The translations under genes were made by a program, and so were the position numbers. DNA of 64,000 bases from Trichoplax adhaerens (taxonomy: Eukaryota > Placozoa > Uniplacotomia > Trichoplacea > Trichoplacidae): contig NW_002060969.1 of the NCBI RefSeq assembly GCF_000150275.1, forward strand, positions 248,943 through 312,942. Direction: 5' to 3'. Positions within the stretch are counted from its first letter, which is position 1. Every line of letters starts with the position of its first letter. Under the pieces are notes generated by a model. That model had not been told where the DNA came from and searched no databases. It was given only the letters and a program-made list of their open reading frames with translations. Positions 46,157-61,300 of this stretch are shown piece by piece.

Positions 46157-49100
46157 TCAAGTATGTATCATATGCCATTTTGCAACTGGTCGCCTAGGAG
46201 ATGCTAACATTTCTTTCCAATGTTTTAACTCGTAACCCGTCGCTCGAGTTCCTAGCGAGATATGTCCAAGGCAATCGTTTGCTGATAACTTATCATAATC
46301 CATCACATGAATAATTAATGAAATATCTCTTAGACGTTCAAATGGTATATTGAACATAAATGATTCATTAAATACGGGATTTAGACTTCTTCTTTTCACT
46401 GTAGTTTTCTTTTTTTCTAATCTTTTATCCCCATACATTAAAGATAGCTTAACGTACGGATCTGTGTGCAAATAGAAAGGTTTGCATTACATTTTTACCA
46501 CATTCCAGCTTTTGAAACTATTAATGACGTACCAGTATAGTGCTTAAGCACCTACCTGTAGACCCTGAAATATCCATGATCTTTAGATTTCTGCAGCGCA
46601 TTACAACTATTGTTAAGTCACCGGTGGTTGGATGATAGCATAGCGACAGCAGTAGATCACCTAATTTGCCCTAAGAGAGTGGGTTTTTATATGAAAACTG
46701 TAATACCATAAATTACTTTGGCATTAAAGGAACTGATAATGAAAATATATTAGCAAAACAATGAATACTAACTGAGATCAGTCTACAGACAAGTGCTGCT
46801 AATATTAATCCGACTTTGTAGTTTATATCTAGGGTAATATTTTTATATGCGCCAACAGTATATTAAATAAATGTAGAGTTCAAATTAATGGTATGGGGCC
46901 ACGGTGATGTATACGTATGAGTACATACTCCATGGCTATAAAAAAAGCACAGCATAAAATTAATTGGAAAGAATATCTTGTGTTATTATAAATAATACCT
47001 CAAAATTTTATCGGTAAGCCTCGTTTGGACCGACCATTATAGTGTCAAAAGTACGAATATTTGATTATTAAGGATGACTATGTAATTTATTTAATGATAC
47101 TCTGAAATATATCAAATTAAAAGTCAAAAAATCTACGGACCACTTTTAAAATAACTAAAATTAATTTTTTGACTTAAGCGCTATAACCACGGAACAGCAG
47201 TGCAAGCGTTATTGCACAGTATTATAGGATTTTACAGAACATTATCTCTAAATTAATAATAACGATAATATGTCGGCATTATAGGTACGGTCATGTTAAC
47301 GATTATAACAATAAGTATTTTCAATATGATAAAGTAATAATTTGAAATGGCTCACTTACAGAAATTGTAAGACATTCTAAACTATTATGTAGACGCGTTT
47401 TCCAATATGTTCAATCTACATTAAGTCATAATTCACGAATAAACTCTTTTTACGAGTATTAGTTATTATGTTATTATATATATAATATTCAGTAAACTTA
47501 AAATTATACTACGTATCTAAAGATGGCATAACACGGTATCTAATTATTAAACGAATCTGTATGATCCATATAGAAATTTATATATAACTGTTATATGATG
47601 AAATAATTTGATTTAGCTATTCTGCGGTGAAATCAATGACTGAGAAGAGTAGTAGCTAAGTTTTCAAGTACAGATTATTGCTATCTGCATTCATTTTTAA
47701 ACACTTCTGGCATTTGAAAAGTGCTATAATGAACGTACGATATAGAAGAAATCGCTATTTGTTACTGGCGTTAAATCTTTATCCAAGATAACGCTACAGA
47801 AAACAGTAACGATTTTATTGTGCTTGGATGGATTAGTTATATAATTATTACTTTAACTTTTCCTTTTTAATAAATACCGAAGGAGCGTTTTCTAGCAGCT
47901 AGATGTTATTTTGATACAGATTTGGCTCTTTGCAAGATATATAGACTTATTACCTGTTATTCCCTAGTGCATAAAGTACATAAGCCAGGATTGAACGGTT
48001 TCGGGAATGTATCAAAAAAGTTGGCCATCTACACCTTGCAAACAGTTGTTAAAACTTTTGGCTCCATTTTATGTGGTATTCGTGTGATTATAATCTCATT
48101 CTAAAAGTACTATAGGGTTTTGTCATAACTTACTTTGATAATATGTGCTAATTTAATTAGTTCATTGCAGCTGCCAGTGATTTATATTGGGCAAATGAAT
48201 CTACATTCTTGTATACAAGCCCATGAAAATACATAAAGTGTTGCTAAAAAGCAAGTGACAGTAGCAAATTTAACCATTTTTTCTTGTAAAGTTCTTCAAA
48301 CTGTGAAGTAATTAGTAGAATTTCTTTTGATCTCGTACGTATGACTCCTACCTAGTAGCGCAATCCCCATTAATAGATATGATGCTGGAGAGTAACATTT
48401 TCAACAGTTGCTGAAGCTGTAATCCGATATTACATATCTTTAAGGCTTTATTATCAAATCTTGAGGAGAAACAGCTTAAAGAAATCTAGCGAAGTTAGGT
48501 GCATGCAAGCTAATGGATTTCTTTTCTTAGTTTATAACTTATTGATACTACTTTTCCTTCTTTACTTACGCCTATTTATTGAAAATGTGTATTTTGGGGG
48601 TAAGCAATAGTACCGTGCTTAAACGAAAATGTTAACTTGCTTCTTCGTAACACGTCACTCTTTTAATACTTTCCTGTATATAGTATAGTTATACTAATGA
48701 AATTGTAAATTGTAATTTTCTGCTTACCAAAATAATTAGTCAGACTTATTTTAGAAGACAGAAAAGTCCGCGCTTTATGTCACAAGTAATGAAAGGTGTT
48801 CAATTCATTTATTTGAACTTACCATTATTAATAGATTCTATAAATTTTATGAGCAATAATCTACGACCTACCGCGTAAATAGGTCTTTAAGAACTAACAA
48901 ATCTTTGAAAGGGTTTTTAAATCGCTTACCCGGGAATTACATGGCTGCAGGTCTCTTTTAAACATTACTTCGTCTCCTAATTCTATTTCTCCCATATCGA
49001 GATTTACTTCACCAATTGGATCATTTCTGGAAAATCTATCATAATCTAAGACCTGCAAGTGAAGTATTCGACTTTGTAACTTGTTTGCTGGGAAGCCTTC

Positions 49101-49756
49101 AAAGGCAAATGTTTCGCCCCACACAGGATTTAAGTTTTTTCTTTTGACTTTAGTAGTGAGTTTATGCTTTTTATCTGGTAACAGCATTGTTTTAACAAAT
49201 GGATCAGAAGTACCACCGAGATCTTTCGCGGGTAAATTAAATGCTCGCATAATTTTAACGATCAACGTCATTTTAGAATAATCATAACTTAAAGAAAACT
49301 GTATTGAGCCGAGGTCCTCTGATAAAGTTTGTTCTTCTGGCTCCTCTTCTGTTACTTTTGTTACGGTTGGTGCTTGACTGTCGCTTCCAAGTTTGGCGTA
49401 TCCTAGCGCTAAATTACAGAGTGTTGAATAAATTTACAAATTATTCTATACAAATAATATTTTCATTAAAAGTGAAACTACATCGACTAATCTAATATTG
49501 AAAGATAAGCAGCAGTAACTCGTTATTTATTACCTTTCACGGATTGTGAACTTAGTTGCGTATTATTTGAAGAATTTGTAGTATTGTGTATTTTTTGATA
49601 TTTTACTTTATTCATAAAATTTGTCGTAAAATTTTGACGCGATGATCCACGACTGCTATTTGACTTTCGTCGCTTAAAACACCAAGTGCATGACACTAAT
49701 AGAATTAACATAACAGCAGAGCAGCTACCACTGATGATAACGGAGAGAGCATTCAT
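46157..49756 (-). CDS. SYT7: Synaptotagmin 7, complete
   Basis: High-affinity calcium sensor of lysosome and slow vesicle exocytosis. Exons 49756-49534, 49402-48930, 46670-46556 and 46461-46157 give 371 aa. A membrane helix (about residues 5-23, [20 protein letters not shown]) is followed by a basic KRRK and a short Ser/Asn-rich linker, then C2A and C2B. The C2A signature [20 protein letters not shown] with FEGFP and [16 protein letters not shown] is typical of SYT7. Calcium-binding Asp residues are intact in both domains ([38 protein letters not shown]). The C-terminus reads WHMI where most family members have WHxL. The 2.26-kb intron between exons 2 and 3 is the largest in this gene and holds no recognised gene. 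Confidence 0.95.
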
Positions 49757-50457
49757 TCCTATTTTTGGATAAAATCAAGGGCAAAGTTATTGAAGGAATC
49801 AACCGTGCAATTATAGGTTTTTGTTTGACACTCGAAGTCATTCAATCAACTTGACTTCACAGAGAAAATTCAGTGTCCACTGGTGGATCCACTATACACG
49901 TAACAATTCTTAATTTTCCAACTTGTCAGCCAGATTGGTATTTCACTAAGATCTTATCTAATGTACTTTATGAGCATTGAGAGATAAGAAAATTACCTTC
50001 CGTGCGACTACCCTCTGATTACTTCCACAGCCCTTGTTTAATTTCTTGCAATGACTTTACAACTTATAAGAAACGTACCATCACTACGAAAATTTCATAA
50101 ATTTTCTTTGTTCGTTCTATTGTTTCAATAGCACGTATTGTTAAAGACATTCTCTGATATTAATATCAACGTTATTGATTTCTTACAGTTAATTATAATT
50201 ATTACTCTATTGTGAGCCATTTGCGTCACGAAGTTTGATTCTGAGTTAGCAATTTTTTTATACAGCACAATCTACCGATCAAACTTGAGAGTAACGTATA
50301 TCGAAGTACTAACAGTATTCAAGTGTAGGAATTGCACCTATATGAAAAGAAAAGCACTAATATGTGCGTAAACTCGTACAAAATTAAATAAAGGGCAGTA
50401 CTTTGCGACGGCACTTTTTCTTTTCCTTTGACATGATCGATAATTATAATCGTTAAG
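49757..50457. other. Upstream region of SYT7
   Basis: AT-rich spacer before the SYT7 start (minus strand) that presumably contains its promoter. A minus-strand ATG at about 50434 opening MSKEKKKCRRK lies just 3' of the next gene and is not supported by a second exon. Confidence 0.4.
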
Positions 50458-51552
50458 CTACATTGGGGCAGTATTTTGTTTACTATCAATCTTTATTCTT
50501 AGACCAGGTGCTTTGGGATCCTTTGTTGATTCACTGAAAATCAATATAGCAAATTTCAGGAATCTACAGTCGAGTAATACACGCCAATTTGAGAACAGTC
50601 GCAACAGTATTACGCGTTATCTCCATTCGCAACAGATCATAATGATCATATACATGTTAAGTCCGTGCACTGTCCGTTACATGCATGCGTGACAGTCTGC
50701 GGCATTTACAGAATTAGATTCTTGGTTATGTTCGAGTTGAGGTAGAAGCAAAGTAGGTAATGATGGCGATGACTTAGTAGAGATAACCCATTCAGCATTA
50801 CTAATTACCGTGCGGTACGAGCGGATAGCCTAGTAGGAATTCGAATCTTCACTTGCTATACTGTATGTGCAGTACACTGTATAGTACTCTAGCGCTATTA
50901 CAATGACAGTAATCATAATCTTTCGAGACACGATGATTTTATAAATATAATTTCTATGGGCGTCAAGAAAATACTACTTTTATGTACGAGAGTATACCGG
51001 CTAAACTTGTCACAGTGAGTTGCGTGAGCAGTATAATGCAACGATGAGGTTTCGTAAAACAGTTACTTAAATTTATGTACTTGGCAAATACAGCAGTTTA
51101 AGCAATCATGGGAACGCTAAAGTCATTAAGAATTGATTGATCTATTAATAATAATGAAATTTAACAATAACTTTCTGGTTTATATTATTTCGTGCTTGGT
51201 AAACATTTTACTTTAAAGTAGGTTTGCAACTTTATTTACCAATAATTATAATTATATCTTCTACTTTATAGGAAAGAAAATGAATCTATTGCGTCAACCT
51301 TCCGTAATTTATGGCGAAAAATGCTATAATGTCATAGTTCTACAGTAACAGAAGTATAATTCAATGTTACGTTTAATTTAGTATTTCGCATAATCTTATT
51401 GATCGAGAAGTGAAGGTCTCGGACACGACTAGTGCACATTCTACAGTACCCGCTGACTGAGCGAGTACGGTTTGCACATTTTTTGAATAGCCTCGTAAAC
51501 TGCATCTCCAGCATGTCCTGTTCCTAGTGCTGGTGATAGAAGTTTTTCAGGT
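50458..51552 (-). CDS. Unidentified gene, three exons
   Basis: Exons 51552-51450, 50829-50681 and 50533-50458 join in frame to about 109 residues, ending TAG. The first encodes PEKLLSPALGTGHAGDAVYE and IQKMCKPYSLSQR. The second opens AIRSYRTVISNAEWVISTK and ends with NAADCHAC. The third is ESTKDPKAPGLRIKID and a short tail. The join of exons two and three is firm (split Ile codon); the first join is less sure because the intron is about 620 bp. The ALGTG string recalls macro domains, but nothing else fits. The 5' end would lie inside the palindromic array. Confidence 0.5.
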
Positions 51553-51935
51553 CTACAGTACTGTACAGTACAGTAAGTAAACGGTACGTTACAGTCTATT
51601 ATTATTACGGTATTGTACAGGATAGTACTGTACTGTACTGTACAGTAAAGTACAGTACTGTACTGTATACTGTACAGTACTGCACAGCGACAGTACTGTA
51701 CAGTACAGTAATGTACAGTACTGTACAGTATACTACAGTATACAGTAACGTACTGTACTGTACTGTACAGTACAGTATAGTAGTATAATGTCCCAGTACT
51801 ACACTACTACAAGTATATATGTACTGTACAGTATATACTGTACAGCATGTTACGTACTGTATGTATATATATACAGTATATACTATAATACAGTATGCCC
51901 ATGATAGCCATATGATAACAGCAATACAGTACGGT
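51553..51935. repeat. Dense TACTGTACAGTA palindromic array
   Basis: The densest array in the window: near-continuous CTGTACAGTA units and variants from about 51555 to 51890 with TATA interruptions. Each unit is its own reverse complement, so the array can fold into many hairpins and reads as Tyr-Cys-Thr-Val-Gln strings in some frames. It sits between the minus-strand gene ending at 50458 and the first recognised BTBD10 exon. Confidence 0.9.
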
Positions 51936-52002
51936 ATATAGTAAATAAAAAAGTCTAAAAGATACGTTATTGCATAAAAAAATGAGGTATTTTTAGTTTT
52001 AG

Positions 52003-55088
<3,086 letters not shown>

Positions 55089-55391
55089 CCGAAAGCAGTC
55101 ATCGAACAAATTTTTAATTTAGCTCTTAAGCAGTTTGTTTACTGTACGTAAGTACAGCTAATATTTAAAGTAATGTCCATATATTTGTATTATATAACCT
55201 TACTTTTACTGTCGAACATTATCAAATAAATCTGTTCGAAGAAAATTCTCTGAATCATTACTTAAAAATCTTACAAATATCTCGTTTGAGACGATGATTT
55301 GATAGCCAGTATCGATGAAATATCCGGTTAGAATACAGTGCAATTAGTTATTGATTAAAATAGACGAGACAATAGCTGATTGATCCGATTG
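55089..55391. other. Short gap between convergent BTBD10 and F-box/WD40 genes
   Basis: About 300 bp separating two stop codons on opposite strands. It contains AT-rich 3' UTR-like sequence with an AATAAA near 55225. Confidence 0.5.
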
Positions 55392-58300
55392 CTATCTCTT
55401 TGGTGTAACATTTACCGAATCTGTATCAACGTTAAAGTCCCAAATTTTGATTTCGTGGTCATATGACGCGCTAGCAATTCTAAGCTCATCAAAATGGATA
55501 GAATTAACCACGTCCATGTGGCCTCGTAAGGTCTGAATACATGTGCCCCTGAATAATTTAAAGGTGTTAATTATTTAGTACTTGACTTTAAAAGGAATAT
55601 CACTAAATGAATGAATATCTTAGTTGTCATCATACGCTGTGATACTTTATGAAACAGATTTCTTACTCTTTTATGTCCCAATACTTGACGAAGCCATCTC
55701 TTCCAGCACTAACAATGTAGCCAATCACATTATCTGGATCAGTCATTCTCAGCTGCAGACATTCAATTCTAATTTGCAAATCAATAAGGTTTATCTCATA
55801 ATTTACTTAAGGGAAGGAAGTAAGTTAAAAATCAATTGTACCTTCTGCTATGGCCAAGGTATTGACGAACCTTATCGCCAGTTTTGGCATTCCATAGCGT
55901 TATAATGGTATCAGAAGAAGATGCTATGAATCCCTATAGTAGGTAGAAGATCACTATATCACGGTAGCTATTTACGAAACAGATATCTCAAAGTTTTTCA
56001 TACCATATTGATATTAACGGCCATGACGGATGAGGCATGACCAGCCCAAATAATTCGGTGACAGTCTCCGTTAATAATATTCCATAGACGAATACTCTGT
56101 AAAATTAAAGCGATCAACTGAAGAATTTTTCTTAGATAGTATTGCTATATCGTAATGACAATTGTGATGATATTCATATAACGATGTGCAAAAATGGTAG
56201 CGATAGAAGAAAGGAGCTTTATTAGTACAACAGCTAGATCCAGTGAACACGGAGATCAATGACAACACGAAGGTAACCCCTCAATGCAACAACTGACTTT
56301 AATTATATCTAACACATACTTATATAAGTGCATGCAGTACAATCGTAGCATACAGGATAGTGCTTGTTAACAGCTCTTGACGGTACTGCAATATGTACAT
56401 ATGTATGAAGCAATATAGTAAGTATAACTATCACGCGATTGACGTCAATCGCAGCGCTAAACAACATAAGAAACAATCAACTATCGTGCATAAGTAGGTG
56501 CACGGTAGTCATATCACAACAATCATAGTAAAAATAGCCTTCAAACTCTATTACCTAGATAATATATATATAAAAGCATACATATAGTGGTAATTGGAAA
56601 CCTAACTCAGTAATATCGTACAGTAGTTTGGCATTACAGTAATAGATTGGATAATAATTGATATGTACAGTACACTGTCGCGCAGATAAACCGTAGTATA
56701 TTATCGATCGAATACAGCAAATGTTTCGAAATAAAGGGCTAGAGAAAGATCGCAGTTTAAATTCTTGGACTTTAATTAGTGAAGATTTAAGCTAAACATG
56801 CTTGCTTATTTGCGGATTCTAGCATAGATCTTGATATTTTTAACTGCTATAAAGGTGTACTTACCCTGTCTGCCGATCCTGTAAGAGCAATCGAAATGCT
56901 ATCATCAATATCGACAGCAAAAACTGCAGCAGTATGACCAGATAATGTTAAAAGCAGCCTGTGTCTTCTGATATCCCATAACTTTGCAGTTTTATCCTGA
57001 GAACCACTAAGCAGCAGGTCACCTTTTCTTTCAATCGCCCAAACTGGCCCATTATGACTATATAAAGTTCTACACGAGGCAAATGTGATTCTTTAAGTAC
57101 GCGTGCAAGATACACTTTCATAATATGTGCAATTTAGGAATCTAGCAAATTGTCAGAGTCAAATCATCACAAATCAGTGATCTAGAACGTCAGGATTGTA
57201 ATAAATTTTTGGGCTTCTGCAGGATTAAGAAATTAAAGAGAACTTTACAATACATACTTTAAGCAAGCACCAGATTTTATGTTCCAGATCTGCAGATGTC
57301 AGAGAAGATGTCAGTGGCCATCAAAAATAATTGTGAACTGAATTGATAGCTCAGGAGTTAGTAAGTCTATTATATCTTTAGAATAGCATGACAATCATAA
57401 TGTTCTGCGCAGATTTTACTAATACTTGTGAAGTAGTGAAAGTGCTAAATGCTCATATTAGCGATAAAGTACATAAAAAGCAATACATATGATTGTGCTG
57501 TACTAACCTTGATAGAGCCATCATATGATGAACTCACTAGTGAATTTCGGCCATAAAACCTTATTGCCCAGATACCACGCTAAAACGAACAATGCAAGCA
57601 TAATGTCAATACAAATTTAAAGGTTTATTAATAGTTATTATCAGTGAGTAAATCGCCAATAGTGCAATAAATATATAATATATTTACACGTAGACTTGGC
57701 TGGTACAGCTTAAATGCTCATGTGTAGCACAGCAATTACTGTAGTAATATTGTAGGACGAAATGATTGAGCATTGATTGCCTAGCTAAATATACGTTTGC
57801 AGTTCATAATACCGTATGTCCTTTAAGTGTCTGGAGCAGCATTCCAGTCGAAGAATTCCATATTCTACATAAAATGTTAATATTTAAATAAGAATATTTT
57901 TTCGTTATTTTTGGAAATACAACTATGCAACCTTGACTGATAACGTGTTAATACCGAAGTGTCCGATCTAAGCTTCCACTAGCCATTCTTCGGCCGTTAA
58001 AACGAACACACAAAACTCTAAGATTTTCAAATTGTATTCAGTTTTACAATCAATAGAAATATTAATATCATCGTTCGTAAAGCAAAAATAATTTAAGAAA
58101 AGTAACTAAATATGCTGCACACAATTACGCACCGATTGGAATGTCCGGATACTTCTAGTACTCTGCAACGACCTCGTTCCCAATTTTTTCGTAAAGTTAG
58201 ATTGGTTTGAAATATTCTTTTCCAGAGAGCCTGAGCACTTGCTGAATGCGTTAGTGTTGTTTGGACTGGAATGTCTTTAGAGAATATTTATGGTTAGTGT

Positions 58301-61300
58301 TACGAGATCTAACTAGTCACTTACTGTACAATGATTCGTTGAACCTGCGGTAGTAACATTGCAATAGATCTACAATATTTATTACGCTAACCTATCTCTG
58401 TGTTATCTCCTAACTCTAACTGTAAATTAAAGCTATCTGCTCTCAATCATCTTATCTTCGTCTCCATAAAGAATAGTTAACATTACAGTTATTAGTAGTT
58501 GTAACTGTTATGTATATTACGCGCATAATTTTACTGATCTTGCTAGCATGAAGGTACTATCCAACCCTCAGTTACATGCTGAATCCACAGCTTATGCGCA
58601 TATACGTTGTATGTAAGCATATATTAATTAATCTATATAATACCATGTTAGACTGCAATACTGCATCTTAACAATACGGTAGTAGTATTACATTTTAATT
58701 ATACATATAGATGATTATATCATATCTAATTATACAATTATTACCACATATGAATTACACTACATGTATAAGCATATATTTATACAGATTTCAGTAACGC
58801 TATTCAATGCAACTCTTTTGTGATGGTATGCTCTTTGATTAAACGGCTACGTACTAAAGACATCCATTTCTAAAGCTCGCAAATAAACATTGCAATAAAA
58901 GTTGTTCTAATAATAATCCTATGCGCTGTTTCAATAGAACATAAATTATCTCAAATATGCTATTGTAGATAATATGTCTAGGAATTGTAGCCGTATAATA
59001 AATATATAATTATAAACAGAGAACGTTACAATTACGACATACATCATATATCGTATACTACAGATGGTTCTGGATAAGAAAGTTACTAACGGATTTATGT
59101 ACCGTTACAAATGTAGAATCTTGCAATGTGGCTTCCTTGATTGCTATATGTATTAGCTTTCACCTACCTACGATTTTACTTTCTTTACATTTCAGCTTCC
59201 ATAGCTGATCATTTTCCGCCAACATCTGCCATTTCAGGCTCACCTATAAACGTTATGTAAGGCATTACTAAAGTTTCTACTGGCGTCATACAAGTATCCC
59301 GTACTGGTAGATAAGCTTATACTGTATTTTTCTTTACGTGGGATATTCTATTCTATCTACATCTGATAAACGCCGCTAGATTATGATTGGAGCAATAACC
59401 GAAAAGATAAATAAGGTGTAGCTAACTTTAATCTTGCAATCAACTAATAATTAATTATACAAGATACATTTATTGATTTTGAAGTTGATGCGTACAATTA
59501 AGAAGCACATGAGTGATTGTTGCGTTAGCTTTATGATTTGTAGTAAGTGAAATATTACTGAAAGTTAGCTTCACTGAACATAACATACTTAATTTAAAGG
59601 GACACCTGCAGTAGACTATTTTTAGTAATGAATTATGTTATTATGAGATGTAATAATAAGCACTTCAGAAGGCAAGATTATTTCGTGATGTTATAGTTCC
59701 ATTGGGATAAATTCAAGATTCGAGAATTTACTACAAAATAACTGATCAAATAGTAATTTACTATCTAGTAGCTGCAGCAATATTTCTTTTATTAATTATC
59801 TGAATAGAAGCCGATTTAAGCTGATATATTTGCGTTCTATTTGGTATATGTGACAAAAAATACTAGGGAAATAGTTATAGTTTTTAGAGATCACAGTCAT
59901 ATTAGAGCAACTACTTTCGTATCCTTGAGTTTTTCAAGATGTGTAAGTAAGTAAAACTATTATTTCGGATTTTCGGTTAAAAATTTCATCTTTTGATTAA
60001 GTCATTCATGTTATTGATTAATTATATATAGTACTGTAAGACAGCAAAACATTAATCGGATATAAACCTACTTTCTCAAATATTACGAAACGATGTGACC
60101 TTGAATGCGAAAGGTTAATTTAATAAAATTGCCGCTAACTGTAATATTGTAGTGTACTGTTCTGACCTTGTGTAAAATGTTGCGAATACTTCATGTAGTA
60201 CTACTGTTCTGTGAAAATTAGTATATACTATAATGTTGCCTACGTAAAGATAGTTTATGAGATATGTTCAACCTTACGACAGTATTATTAAGTACTGTAC
60301 TCAAGGGTTAGATTATGAATCCGTACCATGCAATATATTGATACCTCTGGCATGCTATCAGGTTGTGATATACCCAATCTATGCATGCAAGGAGGTAGTG
60401 CCATAATGATAAAAGTTTATGACTCGAAACTTTAAGTGTCGTATGAGGTGTATCTTCTGTTTTATTCGCTAAGAATAAAATCTTGTTTTTCCTTAGATCC
60501 CTTAAGAGAGTGTACTTTTATACATAGACATATTTCTTTAAGCCGCAATCATAATAACTCATCTTGCTATATTGAAATAAGCCTGAACACGCGTGAAGGG
60601 ATATATGCTTATCCTCATTTATAGCTATTTGCAGATCTAACTGATCGAGTTTACATATACCAACTGTTTAGACAACGTTCTGTTGTAGTAAGTTAAGTTT
60701 ATAAATATACTATTAACGAGGAGCGTGAAATCTATAACAGTGTTTCCAATCGTACAATTCAGTTATCGAATAATATGAGCAAATTTCAGCATTTTTTACA
60801 TATCAGCTTGCATGCAACTTTAATAGAGTAATTAGTGTGAATACTAACTCACCATGCTAGCTATAAATAATTCTCTTGCATCTATACATTAATGGTGCAT
60901 TTAAAATTTTAACGAGCTGCTTTAAGAATTCATGTCTTTGAAATGTATTCCATACGTTCTGAAACCAGTTAATTACAGTTTCCTCTTCATCTACGTTTGA
61001 AATTGTGATGTTTTGCTAATAAAAAATATTGATAAAAATAAAGAATTTAATCATCAGTACGATTTTTGGAGTATCACTTTTAAAAAAATTGATTGATATA
61101 AATTGATCGGTTTTATTGCTAATCTTTAAAATAAGCTATCGTATTACTGCCGTGCACCTACTCATGCACAATCGTTCATTGTTTCTTATGTTGTTTATGC
61201 TACGAGTATACAACATGCAGTTATATACAGTATATATATGTGTTAGATGTAACTAAAGTCAGTTGCAGCACTGAGGGGTTAGCTTCATGTTGTCATTGAT

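Noticed and set aside
51553-51935. CRISPR-like array
   Set aside because: Units are short self-complementary palindromes with no unique spacers of constant length, in an animal genome.
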